NCBI RefSeq assembly: GCF_001598375.1
Contig: NZ_BCYV01000018.1
Location: forward strand, 1 to 64,000
Length of the DNA stretch: 64,000 nucleotides
Reading direction: 5' to 3'
Source: Novosphingobium capsulatum NBRC 12533
GTDB taxonomy: Bacteria; Pseudomonadota; Alphaproteobacteria; Sphingomonadales; Sphingomonadaceae
Position numbers and translations under genes: made by a program. The notes below the pieces were generated by a model, which saw nothing but the letters and a program-made list of their open reading frames with translations, was not told the DNA's origin and did no database searches. Positions 1 through 8,205 of the stretch are shown piece after piece. How positions within the stretch are numbered: the stretch's first letter is position 1; every line of letters begins with the position of its first letter.

Positions 1-1
1 G

Positions 2-1873
2 GCCACGGCGGCCGCCGCGCTGGCCACGCCCGCCGTTGCCGCCCCGGCCAAGTCTGCCTCCCCCACCGCCGCCCTGCCCGTGCATCCTGGCGAACCGGGG
101 GGTTACTATCCGCCGCTGCGCACTGGCCTGCGCGGATCGCACGTTGGCTCGTTCGAAGTGGCCCATGCCCTGCGGGATGGCCAGGCGGTGGGCCAGGCGC
201 TGGCCGGCCCGGCGCACGAAAGCTATGACCTGGTCGTCGTCGGCGGCGGGATCAGCGGCCTGTCTGCGGCGCTGTTCTACCGTGATCGCAACCCGGCCGC
301 GCGCATCCTCATCCTCGAAAACCACGATGATTTCGGCGGCCATGCCAAACGCAACGAATTTCGCGTGCGCGGCCATACCCTGCTGATGAACGGCGGCACC
401 GCCGGCATCGAAAGCCCCACGCCCTACAGCAAGGTGGCCGATGGCCTGCTGCGCCGCCTCGGGATCGATGTGCCGGCGCTGGCCAAGGCCTATGGCGGCG
501 ATACCGAGGTGGAGGAAGGCACTTTTGCCGGGCTCAAGCTGGGCCGCGCCGCCTTCTTCGACAAGGAAAGCTTTGGCAGCGATGCGCTGGTACGCCTGCC
601 CGATGATGTGCCGCTGGCCGATGCCCTGGCCAAGTCGCCGCTTTCGGCCACTGCGCGCGCCCAGATCGCCGCGCTGGAGGCTGGCGCCACCGATCCGCTC
701 GGCACCATGGCGATGGACCAGCGCAAGGATTACCTCGCCACCATCAGCTATCGCGATTACCTGATGAAGCATGGCGGCCTGGGCGAAGAAGCCATGCTGT
801 TCTACCAGAACCGCCCGCTCGGCTGGTGGTGCGTGGGCGCGGATGGGATCAGCGCGCTCGACGCCTGGGGCACCAGTTTCTTCCCCGGTTTCAAGGGCCT
901 CAAGCTCGATCCCGGCGGCACGATGCGCATGGGCTATACCCCGCGCGGCTTTGCCAGCACCGGTGGCAGCTATGATTTCCATTTCCCCGACGGCAACGCC
1001 ACGATCGCCCGCCGCCTGGTCGCCCAGTTGATCCCCGGCTTCATGGCGCCGGGCCTCACCGTCGAACAGTCGATCCTTGCCCCCACCGACTATGCCGCAC
1101 TCGACCGGCCAGACAATGCAGTGCGCCTGCGCCTCTCCAGCATCGTCGTCCACGCCGTCAACCGCTCCCAGGCTGGGGCCGACGTGGTCTATTCCCACGC
1201 CGGCAAAGTGCACAAGGTGGCCGCGCGCCACGTGGTCATGGCCTGCTACAACATGATCATCCCCTACCTCGTGCCCAGCCTGCCCGCCGCGCAGAAAGAA
1301 GCCCTGCACGAACTGGTCAAGGAACCGCTGGTCTATGTCAGCGTCGCGCTCGACAACTGGCGCGCCTTTGCCAAGGCCGGGCTTTCCGGCATCCAGTTTC
1401 CCCAGGCCTGGTTCCAGAACGCCGGGCTGGACAAGGCCGTGCCGATCGGCGGCTATGCCGGCCCCAAATCACCCGACGATCCCATCGTCCTGCACATGAC
1501 CGGCATTCCCCACCAGCCCGGCCTGCCCGAACACGACCAGAGCCGCGCCGGCCGCATGGAACTGCTCGGCACCGACCTCGCCACCTACGAAACCCGCGTC
1601 CGCGACCTGCTCACCCGGGCGCTCGGCCCCTATGGCTTTGACGCAGACAAGGATATCGCCGCGATCACGGTCAATCGCTGGCCCCACGGCTATGCCCCGG
1701 AATACAACGCCTTGTGGGACAAGCACCAGGACGACGACCCGCAAGCCCCCAACAAGATCGCCCGCCAACGCTTCGGCGCGATCACCATCGCCAACTCCGA
1801 CAGCGGCCGCGCCGCCTACACCGACAGCGCCATCGATCAGGCCTGGCGCGCAGTGGGGGAATTGCTGGCGTGA
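2..1873 (+). CDS. FAD/NAD(P)-binding oxidoreductase, spermidine-dehydrogenase-like, 5' end cut by window edge
   Basis: The frame is open from base 2 and ends with TGA at 1871-1873, so the start codon lies outside the window. The Ala/Pro-rich first residues look like the end of an export signal followed by a linker. The mature part begins with a GEPGGYYPP motif and has a dinucleotide-binding fold at about 230-330 (DLVVVGGGISGLSAAL, then an acidic residue at the end of strand 2). This layout resembles the secreted FAD-dependent spermidine dehydrogenase-like family of proteobacteria. The length (more than 620 residues) fits that family. The substrate cannot be read from the sequence; an amine or another small oxidisable molecule is possible. 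No partner cytochrome is next to it inside the window. The fold is clear; the specific name is tentative. Confidence 0.75.
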   Translation, partial: ATAAAALATPAVAAPAKSASPTAALPVHPGEPGGYYPPLRTGLRGSHVGSFEVAHALRDGQAVGQALAGPAHESYDLVVVGGGISGLSAALFYRDRNPAARILILENHDDFGGHAKRNEFRVRGHTLLMNGGTAGIESPTPYSKVADGLLRRLGIDVPALAKAYGGDTEVEEGTFAGLKLGRAAFFDKESFGSDALVRLPDDVPLADALAKSPLSATARAQIAALEAGATDPLGTMAMDQRKDYLATISYRDYLMKHGGLGEEAMLFYQNRPLGWWCVGADGISALDAWGTSFFPGFKGLKLDPGGTMRMGYTPRGFASTGGSYDFHFPDGNATIARRLVAQLIPGFMAPGLTVEQSILAPTDYAALDRPDNAVRLRLSSIVVHAVNRSQAGADVVYSHAGKVHKVAARHVVMACYNMIIPYLVPSLPAAQKEALHELVKEPLVYVSVALDNWRAFAKAGLSGIQFPQAWFQNAGLDKAVPIGGYAGPKSPDDPIVLHMTGIPHQPGLPEHDQSRAGRMELLGTDLATYETRVRDLLTRALGPYGFDADKDIAAITVNRWPHGYAPEYNALWDKHQDDDPQAPNKIARQRFGAITIANSDSGRAAYTDSAIDQAWRAVGELLA

Positions 1874-1892
1874 GGTGAGCCAGCGCCAAAAG

Positions 1893-1916
1893 CCCCCTCC
1901 TCTTCAGAGGAGGGGG
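1893..1916. repeat. Short intergenic palindrome (CT/GA-rich, 11-bp arms)
   Basis: A perfect 11-bp inverted repeat (CCCCCTCCTCT and its complement, 2-nt loop) lies 20 bp after the FAD oxidoreductase gene. Two close copies occur near 31710-31800. It could act as a hairpin terminator or be a REP-like dispersed repeat. No T-run follows directly, so the repeat reading is preferred. Confidence 0.7.
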
Positions 1917-2373
1917 TTGGGGGTGGTGCGAAGCCTGGCGAAAGACTTCAAGAAAAAGGGAAACCGCAGGGGCCATCGCCCCTGCCCCCCCTTCTGTTGG
2001 TGGAGTGCTTGCGGAAGGAGCGGGTCTGAGCCAGCATTATTCATAACAATCAGTACCTTGACCGAGATTGGGACAAAGCCCGACGTAGCGAGTCGCGCCG
2101 GGAATGGCAGGTCCCCATCGAGCACCTGCCATTCCTGAAGCACTGGTGATAGTTCCGCGAATGCGCAGGGCTGAGCCTGCAACTGACTGTAAGGTTGGAG
2201 GTAAGAAAAGGACAAACCTCACGTTCAGTGGCACGGATTTGCGCCCTCAGATGGCATTTGCCGAATGTCATTTTCCTCCACGGCTAATCGGCGCACAAAG
2301 GCCTGTCCGGCAGCAGCGATCCCTCTATGAACGTCTGGTCAATAGCTTGATCGGTGAGGTGCAACGGACAGGA
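1917..2373. other. Gene-free interval with one strong hairpin
   Basis: I see no credible gene in this 457-nt stretch; the short open frames have no recognisable product. A 12-bp perfect inverted repeat at 2101-2112 and 2124-2135 (GGAATGGCAGGT / ACCTGCCATTCC) encloses an 11-nt loop. It has no downstream T-tract, so it is not an obvious terminator. Base composition starts to drop here toward the accessory patch, so this may be the boundary of an acquired segment. Confidence 0.5.
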
Positions 2374-3033
2374 TCAAGCCGCTTTGTAGGTCTGTAAGAC
2401 AACGTGATTTTCCAGCGAGTCGCCAAAAGCTCGCATTAGGGAAATAGTACCATTCGCAACCTCATCGAGATCTCGTAAGTCAATTAGAGTTTCCTCGCCA
2501 TGTGCAATGGCGTTTCGGCGTTTGAGCAGCATGACATCAATGAAATTTGATTTGTCAGAAAATGGCTTGTCAGCGACACCACATACGACACAAATATCTG
2601 AAAAAACTTCAAAATTCAGGTTTGCCCTGGTGTTAATTAGATCTTCGTTGACACGGCTAAACCGTCTGTCTGAAGAACTTAGTATCTCTTCCACCAGCGC
2701 ACATCGTTCTGAAATGCTGAGCTTCCCGCTGTTGATTGAAGACAGCCTCGGCAGAAAATAATTCTTAAAAAATTGAGGACCAAGCTGGCTGTATTGAAAC
2801 TTCCGCAACGCAACATGTTCAAGATACTTCTTCGCCGCGAAGCGCACATACCCCTCCCAATGAGCATAGCAAATTGTAATGAGCGCCCTTAAGAGCACTC
2901 GCCGGGCCCCTTCATCGCCTTGGCGTATTGCCGACTTGAGGTCGGAAATCTCTTTCATCCGCCAATTGCGATCTTCGGTGACTTGGGCCGAAAAATCGGC
3001 TTCCGAGTATGGCTTGCTCACGGCGTGAACCAC
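2374..3033 (-). CDS. HEPN-like protein (MAE_28990/MAE_18760 type), partner of DUF262
   Basis: This 219-residue soluble protein has the HEPN R-x4-H signature near the C-terminus (RRNAIAHGE, about residues 177-185). This motif is the RNase active site in many HEPN toxins and defence proteins. The preceding region carries aromatic helices (CYAHWEGYVRFAAKKYLEH) typical of the MAE_28990-like HEPN group, which is often encoded beside DUF262 proteins. Its start overlaps the 3' end of the upstream DUF262 gene by 16 bp, so the two were probably translated together. The gene has clearly lower GC than its surroundings, consistent with acquisition. The upstream partner is now broken by an IS66 element, so expression of this gene may depend on read-through or a promoter in the element. 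An RNase role is inferred from the family. Confidence 0.7.
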   Translation of the reverse strand: MVHAVSKPYSEADFSAQVTEDRNWRMKEISDLKSAIRQGDEGARRVLLRALITICYAHWEGYVRFAAKKYLEHVALRKFQYSQLGPQFFKNYFLPRLSSINSGKLSISERCALVEEILSSSDRRFSRVNEDLINTRANLNFEVFSDICVVCGVADKPFSDKSNFIDVMLLKRRNAIAHGEETLIDLRDLDEVANGTISLMRAFGDSLENHVVLQTYKAA

Positions 3034-3782
3034 GCTTCCCCGAACGGTACCGTCCGTTGAATGCGGACGGTGCCACGCAACCCTGGTGACGTGAATGTAG
3101 CCACCTCAGGTTGCTCCCAGAAAGTCTCAATCTTGTCCTTGATAAAGTCTTTGGCGGGCTGATATCCAAGCGCCTCAATAGCCGGAAGATTTTTGGCAAC
3201 ACCTACAGCAATCGCTTCGAGGCCAACTAAGCCAACCCTGCCGGAGTGTTGGCCATTCTCGAAACGCCGAAGCGCATCGCCTCCCGCCACCTCATGCAAT
3301 AGTCCAAAGGTCTGATTAATAAGGCCTACTGCTCTGGCTGCATCACCTGCCTGGGCAAGGGAAACTGAACTTTCGTCGATGTATTCTTCGACGTCTAGTC
3401 GCCCATCGTAAGGCACCAATGAATGAGCAAGGAAGCGCATAGCCAGTTCCATGTGCCGCTGTTTTTCTATCTGGTCGTCACTCACCGAGACGACTGTTTG
3501 AAACATGGGCTGCTCTGCCGCCGTCCTTACATCACGGTAATAGTTACTGTTTATCATCAGCACCACGCAGTTGCGGAGCTCTTGTGCATTTGCTTGAGTT
3601 CCGCCAGCATTAAGACGTTGAAATAAGTCATACTTTGTCTGGTCATCGCTAGGTCGCTTTAAAATTTCTACTGCAATCCTGCTGCGCCGAATTGCGAGTT
3701 GAAGGCTCTTGTCGATTGCTGACTGCTCTTCCAGCGACACACCAATGATCCGATCTGATAACTCCCAAACACCGTTATGGAG
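3018..3782 (-). pseudogene. DUF262 gene, 3' part, separated by IS66 insertion
   Basis: The frame continues in phase from the 5' part at 6950-7297 if the insertion element and one copy of its 8-bp target duplication are removed. The joined reading across the scar gives SLHNGVWELSDRIIGVSLEE. The fragment carries the second conserved block of DUF262 proteins (YDLFQRLNAGGTQANAQELRN, about 60 residues after the junction) and an all-helical C-terminal part. The restored protein would be about 370 residues, the size of short single-domain DUF262 proteins rather than long GmrSD-type proteins. A GTG at 3740 could start a truncated product, but that product would lack the nuclease/NTP-binding first half. 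The 3' end overlaps the HEPN gene start. Confidence 0.85.
3775..3782. repeat. IS66 target-site duplication, left copy
   Basis: TTATGGAG directly precedes the left end of the element and is repeated exactly at 6942-6949 after the right end. Eight bases is the usual duplication length for IS66-family insertions. Confidence 0.95.
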
Positions 3783-3857
3783 GTAAGTGCCGACGGAACC
3801 CGGCCTTGTCAGGTTTTGGACGGTGGGGGAATTCGCGGGGCATAGGAGGCCTTGCGA

Positions 3858-4250
3858 GTGGGTATCGAGCAGTCAAACGAGCCTCGTATGAGCAGTCGGC
3901 ACGATGGTGCGGTGCTCGTTCGAGTGGAGCGCCGGCGGCGCTGGAGCGATGATGAGAAGCTGGCGATCGTGAAGGAGACGACCGAGCCTGGCGCGATCAT
4001 GGCGATGGTAGCGCGTCGGCACGGGATTGGAACCGGCCAGCTTTACACCTGGCGGCGGCAGCTCTTGCGCGGGGCGATGGCTGGGTTCGTGCCGGTGGAA
4101 CTGGTCCCGGATGCGCCGGCGGTGGCATCAGATGCGCAAGGCCGGATCGATATCCGTGCGCCTGGCGGTTTTACGGTGTCGATCGACAGCCAGGTTGATC
4201 GCGGTGCGCTGAAGATGGTGCTCGAACTTGTCGGGGGGCTCGGGCTATGA
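3858..4250 (+). CDS. tnpA: IS66 accessory protein TnpA
   Basis: This protein of about 130 residues has a helix-turn-helix of the IS66 Orf1/TnpA (IS3 OrfA-like) type: the block RRRWSDDEKLAIVKET through RRHGIGTGQLYTWRRQL is characteristic. It probably binds the element ends or assists transposition. I chose the GTG at 3858 because AGGAGG at 3844-3849 gives 8-nt spacing; the in-frame TTG at 3852 is too close to it. The stop overlaps the tnpB start by 4 bp, indicating translational coupling. Confidence 0.9.
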   Translation: MGIEQSNEPRMSSRHDGAVLVRVERRRRWSDDEKLAIVKETTEPGAIMAMVARRHGIGTGQLYTWRRQLLRGAMAGFVPVELVPDAPAVASDAQGRIDIRAPGGFTVSIDSQVDRGALKMVLELVGGLGL

Positions 4251-4603
4251 GCCTAACGCTGCCACCATCGGCGAAAATCTACCTGTCGCTAGCGCCGTGT
4301 GACATGCGCAAGGGCTTTGACGGGTTGTCGGCGCAGGTGCGCAATATACTTCGGCTCGATCCGTTCTCGGGCGCGGTGTTCCTGTTCCGGGGCAAGCGCG
4401 GGAATCGCTTGAAGGCGCTGGTGTGGGATGGATCAGGCTTGTGCATGTATGCCAAACGCCTGGAACGCGGAAAGTTCGTCTGGCCCAGGTCGAGCGAAGG
4501 CGCGGTGCGGTTGTCGACGGCACAGATGGCAATGCTGCTCGAGGGGCTGAACTGGAAGCAGGCAATCGTTCACGACGAGGTGGAGACACCCAGCTTGGCC
4601 TAG
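4247..4603 (+). CDS. tnpB: IS66 Orf2 protein TnpB
   Basis: This 118-residue protein shows the complete IS66 Orf2 signature: YLSLAPCDMRKGFDGLSAQV, then GAVFLFRGKRGNRLKALVWDG and the C-terminal block with WPRSSEGAVRLS and LLEGLNW. Its length matches the family (about 115-120). Its exact biochemical role is not settled, but it is required for transposition in studied IS66 elements. It overlaps tnpA by 4 bp and lies 58 bp before tnpC. Confidence 0.95.
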   Translation: MSLTLPPSAKIYLSLAPCDMRKGFDGLSAQVRNILRLDPFSGAVFLFRGKRGNRLKALVWDGSGLCMYAKRLERGKFVWPRSSEGAVRLSTAQMAMLLEGLNWKQAIVHDEVETPSLA

Positions 4604-4661
4604 TAAAAGTTCGCAGAAATCCGCGATTTTGCTGGGTTTTTGCCACCGCATCAGCTATGAG

Positions 4662-6260
4662 ATGGCTATGCGGTTCGAGCTTGATCGCCTTCCTTCTGAC
4701 CCGGTTCTCCTACAGCGGATGCTGCAGGAAATGGCCGAGGTACTGGAGCAGGAGCGTACCGCGTTGAAGGCCGTCAAAGCGGTCGTCACCACCCAGGGTC
4801 TCACGATCGAGAAGCTCGAGCATCGCCTGGCGCGCCTGTTGCGCGTTCAGTTCGGCCGCACATCCGAGAAGATGGACATCGCCCAGTTGCGGCTGATGTT
4901 CGATGAAATCGACACGCCTGTGGCTGCCAACGATGACGCGGGATCACCGGGCGGGGTGCAGACGCCGGCTCCGCGCAAGGCAGGGGCTAGGGTGCCGATC
5001 CCTGCGCATGTGTCGCGCAAGGTGGTCGAGCACCGGCCGGAGGCATGCACGCCGGGTTGTGCTGGCCAACAGACGCAGATCGGCGAGGATGTCACCGAAG
5101 TGCTCGACTATGTGCCGGCGAGCTTCCGCGTGATCCGACACGTACGCCCGCGCGTTGCCTGCCGGGTGTGCGAACGAATCCGCCAAGCTCCCGCAATCGA
5201 CTTGCCACTGCCCAAGATCATGGTCAGCAGTGCCCTGCTGGCGCATCTGATCGTCAGCCGCTTCGTTGATCACCTGCCCTGGAACCGGCAGTCGATGATC
5301 CTGCGCCGGCAGGGCATCGTCATCGATCGCGACGTGATGAGCCGATGGGCCCGCAAGCTCGCCTGGCTGATGGCACCACTGGGCGAGCGGCTACTCGAGT
5401 ACATCGTGGAAGCGCCCAAGATTCACGGCGACGACACGCCGGTTACCTTGCTGGGCACCGGGAACGGCAGCGCCACCGCGCGCTTCTGGGTCTATCTGCG
5501 TCATGGATGGTCTAGCGGCGACATGGGGCCGCCGGCCGTGGCCTACCGCTTCAGCACAGATCGCGGCGGTCATCATCCGGCCGCGCATCTCGCCAATTAC
5601 TGCGGCTATCTGCAGGCGGACGGCTTTGCCGGCTACAACGCGCTCTACGAGGATCCGAAGACCAAGGTGCCGCGCGATGTTGTCGAGGTCGGCTGCTGGG
5701 CTCATGCGCGGCGCAAGTTCACCGACGTGCTCGACAAGACCCCGTCGCCGATCGCGGCCGAAGCCGTGGTCAGGATCGCTGAGCTGTTTGCGATCGAGCG
5801 TGAGATCAAGGGCGCGCCGCCAGACCAGAGACGACAGGTCAGGCAGGAGCGCGCCTTGCCCAGACTTGCTGCGTTGCGAAGCTGGCTAGAGACCATGGAG
5901 CGGGGGCTGTCATCCGACAGCACCTTGGCCAGGGCATGCCGTTATCCGTTGAACCGGTGGGCGGCGATGATCCGTTACTGCGATGATGGCCTGCTCGAGA
6001 TCAGCAACAACCTGGTCGAGAATGCGCTGCGCGGTGTCGCCTTGGGGCGGCGCAACTGGTTGTTCGTCGGCTCGATCAAGGGCGGGCATGCCTCGGCGCT
6101 GTTCTATTCGCTGGTCGAATCCTGCAAGCTCAATGGTGTCGAGCCCGAGGCCTGGTTTACCGACGTGATCGAGCGGATCGGCAACCACCCGATCAACCAG
6201 ATCGACGAACTCCTGCCATGGCGCTGGCAGGCGGCTCGCGATAGTGCCCTGGCGGCATGA
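4662..6260 (+). CDS. tnpC: IS66-family transposase TnpC
   Basis: The transposase has an N-terminal coiled-coil/leucine-rich helix ([20 protein letters not shown]), the conserved [15 protein letters not shown] block, a zinc-binding segment (CTPGCAGQQ and CRVCERIR), and a DDE domain starting near IHGDDTPV. It ends with the [20 protein letters not shown] block that contains the catalytic Glu. ATG 4662 is preferred over the frame start at 4629, because family members begin a few residues before the helix; ATG 4668 is also possible. The stop overlaps the start of the passenger gene (ATGA). No truncation is visible. Confidence 0.95.
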   Translation: MAMRFELDRLPSDPVLLQRMLQEMAEVLEQERTALKAVKAVVTTQGLTIEKLEHRLARLLRVQFGRTSEKMDIAQLRLMFDEIDTPVAANDDAGSPGGVQTPAPRKAGARVPIPAHVSRKVVEHRPEACTPGCAGQQTQIGEDVTEVLDYVPASFRVIRHVRPRVACRVCERIRQAPAIDLPLPKIMVSSALLAHLIVSRFVDHLPWNRQSMILRRQGIVIDRDVMSRWARKLAWLMAPLGERLLEYIVEAPKIHGDDTPVTLLGTGNGSATARFWVYLRHGWSSGDMGPPAVAYRFSTDRGGHHPAAHLANYCGYLQADGFAGYNALYEDPKTKVPRDVVEVGCWAHARRKFTDVLDKTPSPIAAEAVVRIAELFAIEREIKGAPPDQRRQVRQERALPRLAALRSWLETMERGLSSDSTLARACRYPLNRWAAMIRYCDDGLLEISNNLVENALRGVALGRRNWLFVGSIKGGHASALFYSLVESCKLNGVEPEAWFTDVIERIGNHPINQIDELLPWRWQAARDSALAA

Positions 6261-6907
6261 GCACCGCGACATCATCACCACTTGCCCCTCTGGCCTTCCA
6301 AGGGCCGCTGGTCCGCGATCCCGGCCTCCTGCCGGTGTTGGAAATGGACGGCTACCTCACCGGCGTCCTGGTCACGCCGCACCTGGAAACCTCGCAATGG
6401 GTCATGGGCCTGTGGCGAGAACGGCCTGCCGTTGATCCTGCTCGGATCGAACAGGGCCTCATTACGGCGCTGACCCATCGCAAGGCCATCGAGACCAGCT
6501 TCGCCAAGGGGTGGCCCGGCTTCACCCCTGCCTTCTGTGAGCCAGGTCATAAGACCGAGCACGCCAAAGTCAGGACTTGGGTCAAGGGCTTCTGGAGCGC
6601 CATGAAGCTGGCGCCGGATTACTGGTCGGCCATCGCTGAGGACGAGAGAACCGCCACGTTCGTTGCCCTCTTCACTGGCTTCATGGACATCGGTGAGCCG
6701 TTCGAAGAGCGTGAGGACGCCGACGAAATCCGCGACGAGCACGCCGCGCTCCTGCCCCGGGCACTTGTCGGAATGCGCAAGCTGGCGCTCATGCGCGAGG
6801 AACAAAAGCCAGCACTCCGAGCCATGCACTCCGGCAAAGTGGGCCGAAACGAGCCGTGCCCATGCGGCTCGGGCAAAAAGTACAAGCGCTGCTGCGCGGC
6901 AGCCTGA
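6257..6907 (+). CDS. YecA/UPF0149-like protein with SEC-C zinc motif, IS66 passenger
   Basis: The N-terminal 180 residues show the UPF0149/YecA pattern ([12 protein letters not shown], then helices with [15 protein letters not shown]). The C-terminus is a classic SEC-C metal-binding motif ([18 protein letters not shown]), the module found at the end of SecA and YecA. The gene starts within the last codons of tnpC (ATGA overlap) and ends 34 bp before the right terminal repeat. It is therefore inside the element and co-transcribed with the transposase. Its job is unknown; a chaperone or ribosome/SecA-associated role is inferred only from the motif. YecA-type genes inside IS66 elements look like passengers rather than transposition genes. 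Confidence 0.85.
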   Translation: MSTATSSPLAPLAFQGPLVRDPGLLPVLEMDGYLTGVLVTPHLETSQWVMGLWRERPAVDPARIEQGLITALTHRKAIETSFAKGWPGFTPAFCEPGHKTEHAKVRTWVKGFWSAMKLAPDYWSAIAEDERTATFVALFTGFMDIGEPFEEREDADEIRDEHAALLPRALVGMRKLALMREEQKPALRAMHSGKVGRNEPCPCGSGKKYKRCCAAA

Positions 6908-6941
6908 CGCCGCGTCAACGCCGCCTTCCGTCGGCGCTTAC

Positions 6942-6949
6942 TTATGGAG
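6942..6949. repeat. IS66 target-site duplication, right copy
   Basis: TTATGGAG follows the right terminal repeat and matches 3775-3782 exactly. Confidence 0.95.
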
Positions 6950-7297
6950 TGATGGAAGGTACTTTGTAGCTTCCAGCACCGAAGGCGGGCGAAGCCCATC
7001 GCCTTCGCGCAAACGTCCCATAAATTCCAAGATCGTCGAAATTCGCTGGAGGCCATCGATCAGTTCCCATGTGCCATCGTCCTTCTCAAAAACGAAGATG
7101 GAAGGGATCGGAATGCCCAATAGTAGGGATTCGATCAGCTTTGATTTCTGGCCAATCTCCCAGCGAAAAAGTCGTTGAAATTCCGGATCTATTGTTATCT
7201 CATTGTCCTCGTACATAGTAATTATTTCGCCGACGGACATTTGATAGGCATCAGTGCGCACCAGGCGCTGTGCCTTATTAATTTCATTCAGAAGCAT
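6950..7297 (-). pseudogene. DUF262 gene, 5' part, separated by IS66 insertion
   Basis: This fragment encodes the N-terminal ParB/Srx-like core of DUF262: MSVGEIITMYEDNEITIDPEFQR, the segment KSKLIESLLLGIPIPSIFVFE, and DGLQRISTI, a variant of the DGQQR nucleotide/nuclease motif. The frame runs into the IS66 end and stops after two element-derived bases. The preferred start is ATG at 7297, with GGGGA about 9 nt upstream; in-frame ATGs at 7351-7354 are alternatives. Related proteins (GmrS-like) use this domain for nucleotide hydrolysis or nuclease activity in defence against modified DNA. This truncated version would lack the C-terminal half. Confidence 0.85.
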
Positions 7298-7587
7298 TAC
7301 ATAGTCCCCAGAGATAATCTTGCGATGCCAACGTCCGATAGCGCACTTCATCACATACTATCAGGCAACATTTGATCGGCAAGGACCAGTAGCACATTGA
7401 ATGCCAAGGCATCGTTCTGGCGAGCTCGTGCTCATCCAAGAAGGTAGCTGGCGCCGCGGTTCCCACTCATAGCGACGCGCGAAAATCAGGCGAGGATGTC
7501 ATCGCCTATGTCAGCGAGAACCAAGGGCTCCTTTTGGGAACCCGGTAGGACGGCTGCACGACGAGTATTGGCCGAATGCAGCCTCCC
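7298..7587. other. Intergenic region upstream of the broken DUF262 gene
   Basis: The only open frames here are short and lack recognisable content. The interval must contain the DUF262/HEPN promoter and the 3' flank of the HNH gene. I see no tRNA, integrase or clear terminator. Confidence 0.4.
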
Positions 7588-7932
7588 TCACCGCCCCTTC
7601 TTCGTCACACTCGCGGTAAAGTCCGGGTCCTTATTCGCCACCCAGTCCACGAACTTGCGGATCGGCGGGTGGGCGAGCAGCACGTCGACGTCGAGGCCGG
7701 CGCGCTGCAGTTCGGAGTTGGTGAAGTTGGCGATCAGGGTCTGCTGGCAAATGCCGTGCATCGGCACCACGTCGCGGCCGCCGCGGCTTTTGGGCACGGG
7801 GTGGTGCCACACGATGGTGGTGCCGGTGGGCCGGCCGCACAGCCAGCAGGGAACGGGCGGCGGGGCTTCGTCTTCGCTAGCTTCTGGTTCGTCGTCCGTC
7901 CAGCCGCCGCGCTTGGCGTGTTTTCTTGCCAT
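7588..7932 (-). CDS. HNH endonuclease-like small protein
   Basis: This 114-residue protein has a CWLCG zinc-type half-site near residue 29, followed by WHHPVPKSRGGRD, the usual HNH sequence around the catalytic His pair. The second Cys pair is reduced to a single C (GICQQTL), so zinc coordination may be partial. The C-terminal half is charged and ends in lysines. Small HNH proteins like this one are common in sphingomonad chromosomes and are not necessarily phage-derived. Its start codon touches a long inverted repeat, so its promoter lies inside that element. Confidence 0.75.
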   Translation of the reverse strand: MARKHAKRGGWTDDEPEASEDEAPPPVPCWLCGRPTGTTIVWHHPVPKSRGGRDVVPMHGICQQTLIANFTNSELQRAGLDVDVLLAHPPIRKFVDWVANKDPDFTASVTKKGR

Positions 7933-8205
7933 TTAGGGTTCAAACTCGATTGACATAGGGTCGTGACGGAGCGCCTTTTGGCGCCAGGCGAGGAGCAAGG
8001 AGGGAGCGATGGCATTCCATCGTGACCGACGCGCGACGCTGCCTAGCGCCAAAAGGCGCCCGCCGCGAAGCGGTCCCCCATGGAAGCCCGCCGAGCAGCT
8101 TCGCTTGCTTGCGCGTAGCAGTGCTACGCGTCTGCGCTGCACTTCTTGTCGGCGGGCTTTCATGGGCGATCACGATTCCTATGCCAATCGAGTTTGAACC
8201 CTAAA
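7932..8205. repeat. 274-bp element with 35-bp terminal inverted repeats
   Basis: TTTAGGGTTCAAACTCGATT at 7932 recurs inverted at the right end (finishing CCCTAAA at 8205). Including the continuation, about 31 of 35 bases match (7932-7966 against 8170-8205). The interior contains secondary palindromes such as GCGTAGCAGTGCTACGC. No coding capacity is evident. The arms overlap the HNH start codon and the GntR stop codon. It looks like a miniature mobile or structural repeat; I could not identify a target duplication. Confidence 0.7.

Larger units (their letters stand above)
3783..6941 (+). mobile_element. IS66-family insertion sequence with passenger gene, 3,159 bp
   Basis: The left end begins GTAAGTGCCGACGGAA and the right end, read inward on the other strand, begins GTAAGCGCCGACGGAA: 15 of 16 bases match, with the GTAAG tip usual for IS66. 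Exact 8-bp flanking duplications (TTATGGAG) mark the insertion. The element holds tnpA, tnpB and tnpC, plus a fourth gene overlapping the end of tnpC. All frames are intact, so it is probably a recent, competent copy. It lies inside the DUF262 gene in the opposite orientation to that gene. Confidence 0.95.
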
